Below, piece after piece: positions 54,074 through 62,026 of a stretch of 64,000 bases of DNA. A program made the position numbers and the translations under genes. The notes beneath the pieces were generated by a model. That model was given only the letters and a program-made list of their open reading frames with translations, was not told the origin of the DNA and searched no databases. Position 1 is the stretch's first letter. Each line of letters starts with the position of its first letter. The stretch is from Hymenobacter psychrotolerans DSM 18569. Lineage in GTDB: Bacteria > Bacteroidota > Bacteroidia > Cytophagales > Hymenobacteraceae. Location: positions 124,001 to 188,000 of the forward strand of contig NZ_FRAS01000005.1 in the NCBI RefSeq assembly GCF_900142395.1. Reading direction: 5' to 3'.

Positions 54074-54527
54074 AGCTCAAACCCAAACGGCTTTCGTGTA
54101 CCAGCGTGTGCAGCACCAGCACCACCACGCCCCAAACGCGCATTTCTTCCGGACACTTAATGTCCACCGGTTCATACGCTGGATTCGCCGGCAGCAGCCG
54201 CACCCCATTAGGACGTTTCGACAAGGTTTTCACCGTGTAGGCCCCATCTACCCACGCCACTACTACGTCCCCGTCCCGCGGCGTCACGCTCCGGTCGATG
54301 CCCAGCAAGTCCCCATCATGGATAAAGGCCCCTGTCATACTCTCCCCGGTGGCGCGAGCCAGAAAGCTAGAGTCTGGATTCCGAAAGAAAATCCGGTTTA
54401 GATCCATCAGTTCTACCTGGTAGTCATCGGCAGGAGAGGGGAAGCCGCAAGGCAGCTGAAAGTCAATTACAGGCACCCACAGCGGCTCCGGCGGCAGGCT
54501 TCCAAATACTAAGGTCAGGTCCGACAT
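54057..54527 (-). CDS. umuD: UmuD, self-cleaving polymerase V subunit
   Basis: 156 aa S24-family protein. The cleavage site is Cys27-Gly28 (LPCGFPS), the nucleophile Ser63 in TGESM and the general base Lys100 in YTVKTL. The Ser-to-Lys spacing of 37 equals that of E. coli UmuD (60 and 97). RecA-stimulated cleavage yields UmuD', which with UmuC forms polymerase V. A 17-bp dyad lies 51 bp upstream as possible SOS-type operator. No HTH is present, so it is not a repressor. Confidence 0.93.
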   Translation of the reverse strand: MSDLTLVFGSLPPEPLWVPVIDFQLPCGFPSPADDYQVELMDLNRIFFRNPDSSFLARATGESMTGAFIHDGDLLGIDRSVTPRDGDVVVAWVDGAYTVKTLSKRPNGVRLLPANPAYEPVDIKCPEEMRVWGVVVLVLHTLVHESRLGLSYVRPS

Positions 54528-54578
54528 ACAGATGTGTTGCTAGGAGTGTATCGGCAAGTATAGTGTGTGCTAATCAAT

Positions 54579-54595
54579 TTAGTTGCATAAACTAA
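54579..54595. promoter_or_regulatory. Candidate damage-response operator of umuDC
   Basis: TTAGTT and AACTAA form an inverted repeat around GCATA, 51 bp upstream of the umuD start; the flanks stay AT-rich. It does not match the E. coli SOS box, but Bacteroidota LexA boxes differ. The regulator is not known. Confidence 0.45.
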
Positions 54596-54704
54596 TAAAT
54601 TTAGTGTATTGCAGTGCAGAAAAATGCGGTCTGCTTGCATACTGCAATCCACTCTCAAGTAGCAAATACCTACCTTCGAGTAGTATTTTATTTCATTCCG
54701 CCTG

Positions 54705-55595
54705 ATGCAATTCCGCGCTTATTATTTGCCAGTTTGGTGCGTCCTGAGTCTATTTACTGTAGCCTGCTCCACCACCAAAGACCCGGTCCCCGCCCAGCCC
54801 ACAACCCCGACCACGCCTACCGCGCCCGCGCAGCCGCTACCCGAGCACCTAACGCTCGGCAACCCCAGCGGCGCCACCCCCGACGCCACCCAGCCCACCA
54901 ATTACCTGCTCAGCAAGCCGCAATACGCCCTCAGCTACCACCGGGACCGGGGCATCCCCAATTGGGTGAGCTGGCACCTAGACGCCACTTGGCGCGGCTC
55001 CGCCGCCCGCCAAGACGACTTCCGCCCCGACAATACCTTACCCGCCGGCTGGTATCAGGTCCAGGTCAACAGCTACAGCAGCTCCGGCTTTGACCGCGGC
55101 CACATGTGTCCCAGCGCCGACCGCACCAACACCGTGCCCGACAACTCGGCTACGTTCTTCATGACCAATATGGTGCCCCAAGCTCCTAGGAACAATCAGC
55201 AGACGTGGGCCAACTTGGAAGATTACACCCGCTCGTTCCTCAGCAGCGGCAACGAGGTCTACATCATCTGCGGCTCCTACGGCCGTGGCGGCACTGGCTC
55301 CACCGGCACCCTCACCCAAACTCTCGATAACGGCCGCGTTACCGTTCCCAACCGTCTCTGGAAAGTAATTGTCATCCTGCCCACCGGTACCGACGACGCC
55401 ACCCGCGTCAGCACCAGCACCCGCGTCATTGCCATCGACACACCCAACGATAATTCCATCAACACCAATTGGGGCCAGTACCGCGTCAGCGTTGATGCCA
55501 TAGAGCAAGCCACCGGCCTCGACCTGCTTTCCGCTGTTGCCACCAGCACCCAGCAAACCATCGAAGCTCAAATAGATAACGGCCCTACCAACTAA
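54705..55595 (+). CDS. Secreted lipoprotein DNA/RNA non-specific endonuclease (NUC1/NucA type)
   Basis: A lipoprotein signal (MQFRAYYLPVWCVLSLFTVA then Cys21) is followed by a Pro/Thr-rich linker to about residue 48. The nuclease domain has the betabetaalpha-metal motif DRGHMCPSADRT and the conserved TNMVPQ...NQQTWANLE strand, with the asparagine ligand. 296 aa. It degrades external DNA or RNA at the cell surface. It is upstream of the PLD-HNH operon by 18 bp and may share transcription with it. Confidence 0.92.
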   Translation: MQFRAYYLPVWCVLSLFTVACSTTKDPVPAQPTTPTTPTAPAQPLPEHLTLGNPSGATPDATQPTNYLLSKPQYALSYHRDRGIPNWVSWHLDATWRGSAARQDDFRPDNTLPAGWYQVQVNSYSSSGFDRGHMCPSADRTNTVPDNSATFFMTNMVPQAPRNNQQTWANLEDYTRSFLSSGNEVYIICGSYGRGGTGSTGTLTQTLDNGRVTVPNRLWKVIVILPTGTDDATRVSTSTRVIAIDTPNDNSINTNWGQYRVSVDAIEQATGLDLLSAVATSTQQTIEAQIDNGPTN

Positions 55596-55613
55596 ATACC
55601 CCTCACTTTATAA

Positions 55614-56528
55614 ATGAAGATTCTTCCCTCTCACAAGATCAGTGGCCAGCTGCTAGACGTTATTTTAGAAGCTCAGAAAGAGCTAGTTCTTGTCTCACCT
55701 TACGTCGACCTTTCATATTCCAAGCAAGTTTCCAGTGCCTTAGTAGCTGCGCGCAATCGGGGCGTCAATATTGCATTCTACATCCGGCATGAATCCTCGA
55801 ATCTGAAAAGCAAGGAGCAGGTCGAGAGCATTGGTATTACCCCTCGTTTGATTCCCAACCTACACGCAAAGCTTTATTTCAACGAGACGACGGGTATCAT
55901 TGCTTCTTTAAACTTGCTGAGCAGTTCAATCGGCAACTCCATCGAAATCGGAGGGCAGTTGGAAACTCCTGAAGAACTCGCCCAGTTACGCCAGTTTGTT
56001 GCGCAATTCATCACGCCGCATGAAGTGGACGCTCCTATTCCTCTAAACAAGGCTAAATCTATTGAATCACCGGTTGCACCCTCAGCACTGAGTTGGGAAG
56101 AGAAGAAATTTCAGGAAAAGGAGTTTGGGGCTATCCTCGCTGATTATTTAAGGGCCAACATTGACCGCAATAGCTATGTGGAAGGCAACGATGTGGGAAT
56201 GACTATTCGAGCCGTAGGGAACACATTCTCGATTGAGATAGAAAGCATGTTTACTTCTATCCAATTAGCTATACAAGGCATCGTCTCAAGTAGTGAAGCT
56301 GATCGATTTGCCGCTAAGTCTTCTAAGCATTACAAATTGAAAGATTACAGCTATTTGATTCAGCGTGGCGGCAGAGGTGTGTATGATCAGGTACGGGCCG
56401 TCCGTAAAGTCAAACTATCCGCCAAAGTATTCAACAAGCTCACCTTCGCCGAGAAGAAGCAGATGCTAACTGAAATATCAGATTTTCTGCTAGCTACTCA
56501 GGCATTCAAAGCTGACTATCGCAACTAA
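55614..56528 (+). CDS. PLD-superfamily nuclease-like protein
   Basis: 304 aa with one HxK motif (LHAKLYFN, His about 84) and the distal SLNLLSSSIGNSIEIG, as in phospholipase D-type nucleases that dimerise to make one active site. The N-terminus (LVLVSPYVDL) is the first strand of the PLD fold. The C-terminal 130 residues are not assigned. It begins 18 bp after the secreted nuclease and overlaps the HNH gene (TAATG), so it is co-translated with it. A nuclease role in defence or DNA processing is inferred. Confidence 0.78.
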   Translation: MKILPSHKISGQLLDVILEAQKELVLVSPYVDLSYSKQVSSALVAARNRGVNIAFYIRHESSNLKSKEQVESIGITPRLIPNLHAKLYFNETTGIIASLNLLSSSIGNSIEIGGQLETPEELAQLRQFVAQFITPHEVDAPIPLNKAKSIESPVAPSALSWEEKKFQEKEFGAILADYLRANIDRNSYVEGNDVGMTIRAVGNTFSIEIESMFTSIQLAIQGIVSSSEADRFAAKSSKHYKLKDYSYLIQRGGRGVYDQVRAVRKVKLSAKVFNKLTFAEKKQMLTEISDFLLATQAFKADYRN

Positions 56529-57694
56529 TGCCTCTCATATCCGGCGAACAAGCCATTGCCACCATCCTCAAGCACGACAACAAAACCACCAGCTACAAAA
56601 TAGCCCTGCTCCGGGCCATCAACGACCTCGTTCTACTTTACCCCGACCTTGCCCGCACCGACCAGCCCGTGGCCGTGCCCCTCGCACGCCTGGCCGAGCT
56701 ATGGACGGCCTACTACTGGCCCTTCGCCGACGATGCTCAGCCTATCTACCAAGGCGCCCGAGCCCTGGTCGGCGGCCAGCTCCGCAACGACGTTTCCTTC
56801 CGCCCAGCTCTCACCCAACTGCGTCAGCAGTGGCAGGCCACCGTGCAGTTGCCGGCCCAATCCGCCGACGGCTTCTTCCTGCTCACCGAGATGCGCACCC
56901 CGCGCCGCCGGGCCACCTATGCACCCGCGCTGCAGCAGGCCTACACCCAGGCTGTGGCCGCCGCCGCCAAGGCCCTGCTCATGCCCATCAAGTATGCCGG
57001 CCCCGGGCATTGGTCAGTCTTCGATAAGCCCGCCCGCCTCGACCAACTGCCCCCGCAGGTCCAGACTCTGCCCGGCACCAGCCCCCAGGATGTGTGCCTA
57101 GTTGTTTCCGCTACCCTGTGGGAAGCATTCCACCGCCTCTCGCTTTACGTCGAAGCTCTCTGTCTGCACGAGTGGAGCCTCTTCACCGAAACCGTCACTC
57201 AGGACGCCGGCCAACTCGTAACCCGCGGCCAGGTCTACACCCTGCTCACCGCCCGCCCCGACAACCGCCGCCCCCTGACGTGGGAGCGTAACCAAGTAGA
57301 TATCCTGCTCCACGAAAACGTGCGTTTCGTCTGCCCTTGGACGCAGAAGCCCCTGACCCAGCCCCAGCACTACGACCTCGACCACCTGCTGCCCCTCACC
57401 GTGTATCCGGTCAACGAGCTCTGGAACCTGCTGCCCGTCGACCGCCAGTTCAACCAGCACACCAAGCGCGACCGGGTACCTGACCTACAGCGCCTGACCA
57501 CCGCCGAGCCGCTGCTGGCCCAGTCCTACGCCGCCTACCAGCAGTCCGCCACGCTCCACAAGGTCATGCTCGAGGACGCCGCCCTACGCTTCACTGGCCT
57601 GACACCCGGCCCCAACTTTGCCGCTCAATTAGCCTCGCGCACGGTGCACTTCATCAACGACGTGGCCGCCGCCCGCTACGTCCAGCGTTTCTAG
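56528..57694 (+). CDS. HNH-like endonuclease of the PLD operon
   Basis: 388 aa. The C-terminal half carries an HNH-type motif: CPWTQKPL near residue 272, DLDHLLPLTVYPVNELWNLL with the catalytic His and Asn, then NQHTKRDRVPD. The N-terminal 230 residues are helical (ISGEQAIATILKHDNKTTSY) and may bind DNA or partner PLD protein. The start overlaps the preceding stop by one base (TAATG). Such PLD/HNH pairs suggest a DNA-cutting complex, but no named system is matched by me. Confidence 0.78.
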   Translation: MPLISGEQAIATILKHDNKTTSYKIALLRAINDLVLLYPDLARTDQPVAVPLARLAELWTAYYWPFADDAQPIYQGARALVGGQLRNDVSFRPALTQLRQQWQATVQLPAQSADGFFLLTEMRTPRRRATYAPALQQAYTQAVAAAAKALLMPIKYAGPGHWSVFDKPARLDQLPPQVQTLPGTSPQDVCLVVSATLWEAFHRLSLYVEALCLHEWSLFTETVTQDAGQLVTRGQVYTLLTARPDNRRPLTWERNQVDILLHENVRFVCPWTQKPLTQPQHYDLDHLLPLTVYPVNELWNLLPVDRQFNQHTKRDRVPDLQRLTTAEPLLAQSYAAYQQSATLHKVMLEDAALRFTGLTPGPNFAAQLASRTVHFINDVAAARYVQRF

Positions 57695-57697
57695 CCT

Positions 57698-58015
57698 ATG
57701 GAATATAACAAGCTCATCCGCGACCATATCCCGGCCATCATTTCCCAGTCCGGCCGCCAGTGCCGCACCGAAACCATGAACGAGGCAGAGTTTCGTCAGG
57801 CGCTACGGGCCAAGCTGGTAGAAGAGGCCCAGGAAGTACACGCCGCGCCCCCAGCGGAACTACTCACTGAGCTAGCCGACGTGCTGGAGGTACTGGATGC
57901 CCTGATGCAAACCCACAACATTACGGTTGCCGACGTGCGCGCAGCCCAGCACCAGCGTCGGCAGGAGCGAGGCGGTTTCACCAAGCAACTCAGGCTACTT
58001 GAAGTTCTACCATAA
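57698..58015 (+). CDS. MazG-like nucleotide pyrophosphohydrolase
   Basis: 105 aa. The start MEYNKLIRDHIPAIISQSG and the acidic helix LVEEAQEVH...ELADVLEVLDALM (the EExxE...ExxD metal site) are the pattern of all-alpha NTP pyrophosphatases of the MazG/phosphoribosyl-ATP pyrophosphohydrolase group. It would hydrolyse a nucleoside triphosphate, possibly a modified or signalling nucleotide. It lies 3 bp after the HNH gene, so it belongs to the same operon. The substrate is unknown. Confidence 0.83.
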   Translation: MEYNKLIRDHIPAIISQSGRQCRTETMNEAEFRQALRAKLVEEAQEVHAAPPAELLTELADVLEVLDALMQTHNITVADVRAAQHQRRQERGGFTKQLRLLEVLP

Positions 58016-58027
58016 TCCCACCCGCTG

Positions 58028-58369
58028 ATGAATCCGACACAGCTGCAGTTTATCTTTCATCCTACCCCTGACCAGTGGGGCCTACGGGGCGACCCTGCTC
58101 TTTGGCAGGAGCTAGAGTATGTCTGCGCCACACTCCAACTACCCACTTCCCCCGCTGCCATCGACCAGTTGCTTGCTTTCCTGTACCACAATCTGGTAGG
58201 AGAGGAGCCAGTCGCCGGCCACCGGCCCTACGTGCCCCGCTACCAGGGTGGGGGTATGAGTGGCGGCCACGTTTCAGCTGACTTCTGGCTCACTCAGGGG
58301 TTTCCTACTCTGAAAAGCCGCATGCTTCAATTGGTAGTTGAAGACGGTAAGCAGGGAGCACGCCGCTAG
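58028..58369 (+). CDS. Hypothetical protein at the end of the PLD-HNH operon (113 aa)
   Basis: It lies 12 bp after the MazG-like gene. Residues include FIFHPTPDQWGLRGDPALWQ and GGGMSGGHVSADFWLTQGFP, with Trp, Gly and His in a way that suggests a small folded domain. No family is recognised by me; co-conservation with the nuclease genes would be needed to define it. No signal peptide or membrane segment. Confidence 0.6.
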   Translation: MNPTQLQFIFHPTPDQWGLRGDPALWQELEYVCATLQLPTSPAAIDQLLAFLYHNLVGEEPVAGHRPYVPRYQGGGMSGGHVSADFWLTQGFPTLKSRMLQLVVEDGKQGARR

Positions 58370-58418
58370 CAAGCACCGCATAGGAATAGCCCACAAGCTC
58401 ACACCTGCTGAAAACCAC

Positions 58419-58539
58419 TTGACAGGCATTTGACGGGCATTTGACAAACAACCCTTATACTGGCCATAAATAGCCATTCAGCGAAGCTGTAGCGTGTTTT
58501 TGAAACCATACTCTCTCTTGACAGGCATTTGATTGGGCC
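58419..58539. repeat. 11-bp tandem repeats TTGACxGGCAT
   Basis: Units at 58419 (TTGACAGGCAT), 58430 (TTGACGGGCAT) and 58441 (TTGACAAACAA) are directly adjacent, and a second group starts at 58518 (TTGACAGGCAT) and 58529 (TTGATTGGGCC). The 11-bp period equals one DNA turn, as in operators or iterons. The surrounding intergenic DNA from 58370 to 58828 contains no gene. Confidence 0.6.
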
Positions 58540-58665
58540 GTGTATCATCTGGCCAACCGCCATTGCGTTCATCCTAGCCACCGTAGATATATTGGCTTAT
58601 AATGAGTATTCCGCTGCTGACTTGATTCTGACCGAAAGGCTTTCGTAGCCCAAGTAATGAGCAGC

Positions 58666-58698
58666 AAAAAGAAAGCCCGGCCGCAAAGCCAGGCTTCC
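58666..58698 (-). terminator. Minus-strand terminator
   Basis: On the minus strand an 11-bp stem with two imperfect pairs (58671-58681 with the GCCAGGCTTCC at 58688-58698) is followed by TTTTT (58666-58670 on the plus strand). It may stop readthrough from the lysis-like cluster. Confidence 0.55.
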
Positions 58699-58780
58699 AG
58701 TGCAATAGGTGTGAGGTTAGCCAGTAAACAAGTTACCTGCCCTTGCAGCCCGCACACACTATCCGGGCCTGCAGCCCGAA

Positions 58781-58817
58781 AATAAGAACGGCCACCTGTT
58801 TGGTGGCCGTTCTTATT
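58781..58817. terminator. Terminator of the minus-strand lysis-like cluster
   Basis: A perfect 16-bp inverted repeat (AATAAGAACGGCCACC at 58781-58796 and complement 58802-58817, loop of 5) begins 12 bp after the stop of the gene at 58829. Confidence 0.88.
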
Positions 58818-58828
58818 ACCAGCATTTG

Positions 58829-59017
58829 CTACGAAGGTCGTCGTTTCCGTTCCTTCCGCACCCCCTTGAACGGCTTACCATCTTCCTTCACGTCCAGGAA
58901 GCGCCCCGTTTCCGCGTCGCGCTTCACAAACTGCTTGGTCACCGGGTTAAAAGTCTGAGACCGTTTACGCACGGCCCCTTTGCGGGCATTGTCGCCGGTA
59001 GGAGGGTTTGTTGCCAT
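58829..59017 (-). CDS. Small basic conserved mobile-element protein (62 aa)
   Basis: MATNPPTGDNARKGAVRKRS continues with QTFNPVTKQFVKRD and the C-terminal DVKEDGKPFKGVRKERKR. I know very similar short proteins from other Bacteroidota mobile elements; their function is not known. It is strongly basic, so nucleic-acid binding is plausible. It is the last gene of the minus-strand cluster with its own terminator. Confidence 0.7.
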   Translation of the reverse strand: MATNPPTGDNARKGAVRKRSQTFNPVTKQFVKRDAETGRFLDVKEDGKPFKGVRKERKRRPS

Positions 59018-59047
59018 AAAAACGAAGTAAAAGAGTAGGAGAGAAGC

Positions 59048-59344
59048 CTAGAGCGAAGCCGCGTCCCCGCGCTCCACAATGTCGCGCACTTCAGCCGCCG
59101 TGCGCCCATCGGCCCGCACCGGCACCGTGTCCGGGTCCACCGCCACCGACGACACCGCCGCGGCTACCGAGCCGGCCAGCATCAGGTAGCCGCCCAGCGC
59201 CACCACGGCCGCCGGCAGCGCCACCGGGGCCGTAGCCAATACCCCGCCCACCGCCGCCAAAGCCGCTCCAATTGTGCGCACCTTCCGAAAAAACCGGGGC
59301 GTGGGCAGCGTTACCCGGTCGAGAACTGTCAGTTTCTGGTCCAT
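59048..59344 (-). CDS. Small membrane protein, holin-like position (98 aa)
   Basis: Two hydrophobic helices (IGAALAAVGGVLATAPVALP and AVVALGGYLMLAGSVAAAVS) with a short turn between, plus a charged cytoplasmic-looking tail ending EVRDIVERGDAASL. Size and topology are those of a small phage holin, and a peptidoglycan peptidase lies upstream in the same direction, but no family is recognised. The three palindromes at 59391-59513 lie directly upstream. Confidence 0.6.
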   Translation of the reverse strand: MDQKLTVLDRVTLPTPRFFRKVRTIGAALAAVGGVLATAPVALPAAVVALGGYLMLAGSVAAAVSSVAVDPDTVPVRADGRTAAEVRDIVERGDAASL

Positions 59345-59390
59345 AGATTCATATGTTTGAAAAGGTGAAAATCATTGCTTCCTCTGCCAA

Positions 59391-59513
59391 TTGTGCAACA
59401 GCCTGTTGCACAAATACCCATTGCGAAGTGTCCCCTATAATCTTGCAACAACCTGTTGCAAGATTGACTAGCCCCCAGCCAACTGATGAATTTTGCAGCA
59501 GCCTGCTGCACAA
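59391..59513. repeat. Three palindromes with centres exactly 50 bp apart
   Basis: Dyad 1 at 59391-59413 (arm TTGTGCAACAG), dyad 2 at 59439-59465 (arm AATCTTGCAACA), dyad 3 at 59491-59513 (arm TTTTGCAGCAG, one mismatch in the outer part). Centres are at 59402, 59452 and 59502. A related dyad with arm GTGCAAGCG is at 63391-63409. They occupy the intergenic gap, so they are not coding artefacts. Confidence 0.75.
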
Positions 59514-59523
59514 CCACCTCCTG

Positions 59524-59985
59524 CTATTCATCCGGCCCGTCGCGGCTCCGGGCCCAGAGAACCCGGTCTATCCGCTCATTGCGCGACTCCTGCCGCCGCG
59601 AGGCGTCCAGCAGCTGGTTCTGTCGCTCCACCATCACCGTCAGCAGCTTATCCAGCGCATCCACTTTCTCGTTGAGGCGCAGCACCGCGTCGGCGCCTTC
59701 CTTGCGCACCACGCCCAGCTCCCGCAGCACCTCTGAGCGGTGCTCCTGCAGCTTCAGCTCGTAGGCCTGCTGGTGCTTGGCCTCCCGCGCCACGGCGGCC
59801 GTGTGGTAGCTGTCCACCTTCTCAGCCAGCACCGACGTCTGCGTTTCCTGCTTGCGGCGGTGCTCCTTCAGCTCCTCCACATCCCGCCAGCTCTTCACGA
59901 AATACAGCAACACGGCCACCCCGCCGCCCACCACCGACGTCACCACGCCCCAGTTGTCCAGTATCGGACTATCCACGTCCATCAC
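59524..59985 (-). CDS. Membrane-anchored coiled-coil protein, spanin-like
   Basis: 153 aa. One N-terminal membrane helix (VVTSVVGGGVAVLLYFV) is followed by a long coiled coil (ELKEHRRKQETQTSVLAEKV to LNEKVDALDKLLTVM) in the periplasm or cytoplasm. This resembles i-spanins of phage lysis cassettes, but also many unrelated proteins. It overlaps the M15 peptidase gene by 17 bp. Function is inferred from topology and neighbours. Confidence 0.6.
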   Translation of the reverse strand: MMDVDSPILDNWGVVTSVVGGGVAVLLYFVKSWRDVEELKEHRRKQETQTSVLAEKVDSYHTAAVAREAKHQQAYELKLQEHRSEVLRELGVVRKEGADAVLRLNEKVDALDKLLTVMVERQNQLLDASRRQESRNERIDRVLWARSRDGPDE

Positions 59986-60463
59986 CTCCTTTCTGCTCCC
60001 TGGTTAGCACCTCGAAGTGCGGCCGGTCTTTAAACGTCACCCAGTCGCCGCCCCACACCACCCGCGCGTCGGCCGCTTTCATCAGCCGCGCAAACTTGCT
60101 CAGCAGCAGCCCTGACCACGACACTGACCCGTCGGCCAGCAGAAAGGCCACGTCCAGTGCCGGGGTAGGCGAGAGGTTGTGGTTCGACTGCCCCCCGCGC
60201 TTGTAGGTCACAATCGGCCCTGGCTTGGTGCGGCCCTGCGCATACAGTTCTTCCTGCCGCTCCGGACTCCGGTAGCACTCCGTTACAAACGGCAACCCCG
60301 CCAGCCGCAACACCGGGTCCCCAACCCAGCGCCCGAGCGCCTGCCGGTAAGCCGCCGCCAGATACGGCACTGCCTGCCCCAGCCGCACCACCTGCCGCTG
60401 CTCCTGCACCGCGTTTAAACGCGGTACTTGCCGCTCTTTCACCATTGTGCTCGATTGTGTCAT
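59969..60463 (-). CDS. M15 family peptidase (phage endolysin-like)
   Basis: Cleaves peptidoglycan stem peptides (L-alanyl-D-glutamate or D-Ala-D-Ala type). Metal and catalytic residues lie in YRSPERQEELYAQGRTKPGP, SNHNLSPTPALDVAF (His and Asp ligands) and WGGDW...RPHFE. The start is set at MTQSSTMVKE (ATG 60463); MVKERQ at 60445 is possible. No signal peptide, as expected for an endolysin released by a holin. It is first in the minus-strand cluster, with an operator-like dyad just upstream. Confidence 0.85.
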   Translation of the reverse strand: MTQSSTMVKERQVPRLNAVQEQRQVVRLGQAVPYLAAAYRQALGRWVGDPVLRLAGLPFVTECYRSPERQEELYAQGRTKPGPIVTYKRGGQSNHNLSPTPALDVAFLLADGSVSWSGLLLSKFARLMKAADARVVWGGDWVTFKDRPHFEVLTREQKGGDGRG

Positions 60464-60481
60464 AAAGTAGAAGGTAAAGGA

Positions 60482-60500
60482 TTTGATATTATGTATCAAA
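60482..60500. promoter_or_regulatory. Dyad upstream of the M15 peptidase gene
   Basis: TTTGATA (60482-60488) and TATCAAA (60494-60500) flank TTATG, beginning 18 bp before the peptidase ATG on the minus strand. It fits an operator overlapping the promoter; no -7 box is clear. Confidence 0.5.
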
Positions 60501-61449
60501 GTAGATGAATAATCCTGTCTTTTCCCAATGCTTACAACTGTCGGCTGAGTGCCTCAAATGGTACTATTTCGGGCGCACCCCTTCGGGTCGGGCTATCCAG
60601 GGCTCCGCTACGCTCCGGTGCTGACGCACGGGCTCCTGCGTCGCCCCCCTTCCTATCCCTTGCGCATCCTCCCGATACCCTGAAGCTGCTACCGGTACGT
60701 GCCGCCCCACGCCGCCCGCCCAGGCCCTGATAACGGGCCCCGACAGTCGGCTACCACCTCTCCGCCGGCCGTCAGGCCGCACCCCCAAAAGGCACCGCCT
60801 GCCAGCCTGCTCACCGTTCGTCCCACGCTTCGTCCCACCGCCGACCTGCCTCACAAACCCACCGCCCGGCGGCCAGCCTCCGCTACCGAAGCCCCTGCCC
60901 GCGCCAGCCGGGCCTTCATTCCCTCTACTCGTTCTGCTGCGCGGCGCTTCGTTCCCTCGTCGCTCCGTACCTGCGCTTCTCCCTCACTATGCTTGCTGCG
61001 CGCCACTCGCGCCAGTCATTGCGCCCCGCCCCGCGCTCCACCTCCCGCGCCCACTCAGGTTACTGCCGTGCCTGCCGACCGTCCCACGCTCCGGCCCGGC
61101 CCCGCTGCCACCCACCAGCCCCCGCACCGGTGCCCGGCCTCCGCTACCAATAACCCACCGCCCCGGCCGGCCTCCCGCACTCCTGCGTCGCTTGGTCGCC
61201 CCGCCTCTGCCAACCCACAATTCGGTGCCTTCGGCGAGTGTCTATTGGGGAGGCCCCCAAGCCCCCGCATCATGCTCCGCTCCGCTCTGCATTGCCTCGG
61301 CTACCGCAGCCCTCAACAGGCTGCTACCACCTCATAAGGTGCCCTTCGGGCCGGTCTATTGGGGGTGCTCAGGCCGCCCCCCAAACCCCCAGGCCGAGGC
61401 ATTCAGGTTTGTTGGCCCAGCACCTGCCCGGCACTCGGCGCGGCTTGGC
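60501..61449. other. Non-coding GC-rich region with Pro-rich spurious frames
   Basis: About 950 bp rich in C and G, where several long frames read as Pro/Ala/Arg low complexity on both strands, a sign of non-coding GC-rich DNA. Short repeated phrases occur (GTCTATTGGGG near 61236 and again near 61354). I see no credible gene or RNA; a regulatory RNA or a decayed gene cannot be excluded. Confidence 0.5.
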
Positions 61450-61857
61450 TCAGGCGCGTGGGGGTGGGGCCACCAGCCACTCGCAGCGGCGGCCCAGGCG
61501 GGCGGCGGCGCGGGCGGCGCTCAGCGTGCCCCGGCTGGCACCGTCCCAGCACACCAGCACCAGCCCGGCCCGGTGTACTATGGCCGCGTTGCGCACATGG
61601 GGCGCGGCCGGGCCGTGGGTGCGGTAGTCGGGGCGTAGCTCCACCACGGGCACCCCGTGGGCGCGGCACCAGGCGGCGGCCAGGGCATCCACGCCGGCCG
61701 CGCCCCCACTTACTACCAGGCCCAGCTGCTGCCCGGCCCGCAGGGCTTCCAGGCGCGTCAGCAGGGCCGGGCAGTCCGTCATACCCCGGCTGCCCACCAC
61801 TGCCACCGTCCACACAGTATGCCCCAGTAGAGTGGGGCTGTTTTCTGTATTATTCAT
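61450..61857 (-). CDS. SLOG-family protein (DUF2493-like)
   Basis: 135 aa. A Rossmann-like SLOG fold is seen in VAVVGSRGMTDCP, VVSGGAAGVDALAAAW, VVELRPDYRTHGPAA and VHRAGLVLVCWDG. SLOG proteins bind nucleotide-derived ligands and often sit in defence or mobile elements (DprA- or YspA-like). The start is ATG at 61857 (MNNTENSPTLLG). It is divergent from the operon at 62027. The partner ligand is unknown. Confidence 0.83.
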   Translation of the reverse strand: MNNTENSPTLLGHTVWTVAVVGSRGMTDCPALLTRLEALRAGQQLGLVVSGGAAGVDALAAAWCRAHGVPVVELRPDYRTHGPAAPHVRNAAIVHRAGLVLVCWDGASRGTLSAARAAARLGRRCEWLVAPPPRA

Positions 61858-62026
61858 ATCCTAAGTTACAAAATAAAATGTATTGTAGTGCTAAAAATAT
61901 GTTCTACTTTGGTATGCTATTGTAGGAAGTTTTACGTATATTTAAGTAGAAGTTCGGGAGAGGCCCGGACGCTACGCGCCCGCCAAAGGCCACGGCAGCG
62001 CACCCTACGGCTAACATCTACAGCCC

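Noticed and set aside
55614..58369. DISARM or Mokosh system from the PLD protein
   Set aside because: The required partners (DISARM methyltransferase/DrmABC set, or an RNA helicase fused or adjacent to PLD) are not next to it; the HNH and MazG-like neighbours do not match.
58381..58540. CRISPR array suspected from repeated TTGACAGGCAT units
   Set aside because: Units are 11 bp and adjacent, without spacers of constant length, and no cas genes are present.
60564..60854. Minus-strand frame upstream of the M15 peptidase
   Set aside because: Arg/Gly-rich low complexity; it lies in the same non-coding block and lacks any domain.
60699..61337. Pro/Arg/Ala-rich plus-strand frame
   Set aside because: Low complexity in all frames, no start context, no neighbours with coupling; judged non-coding GC-rich DNA.
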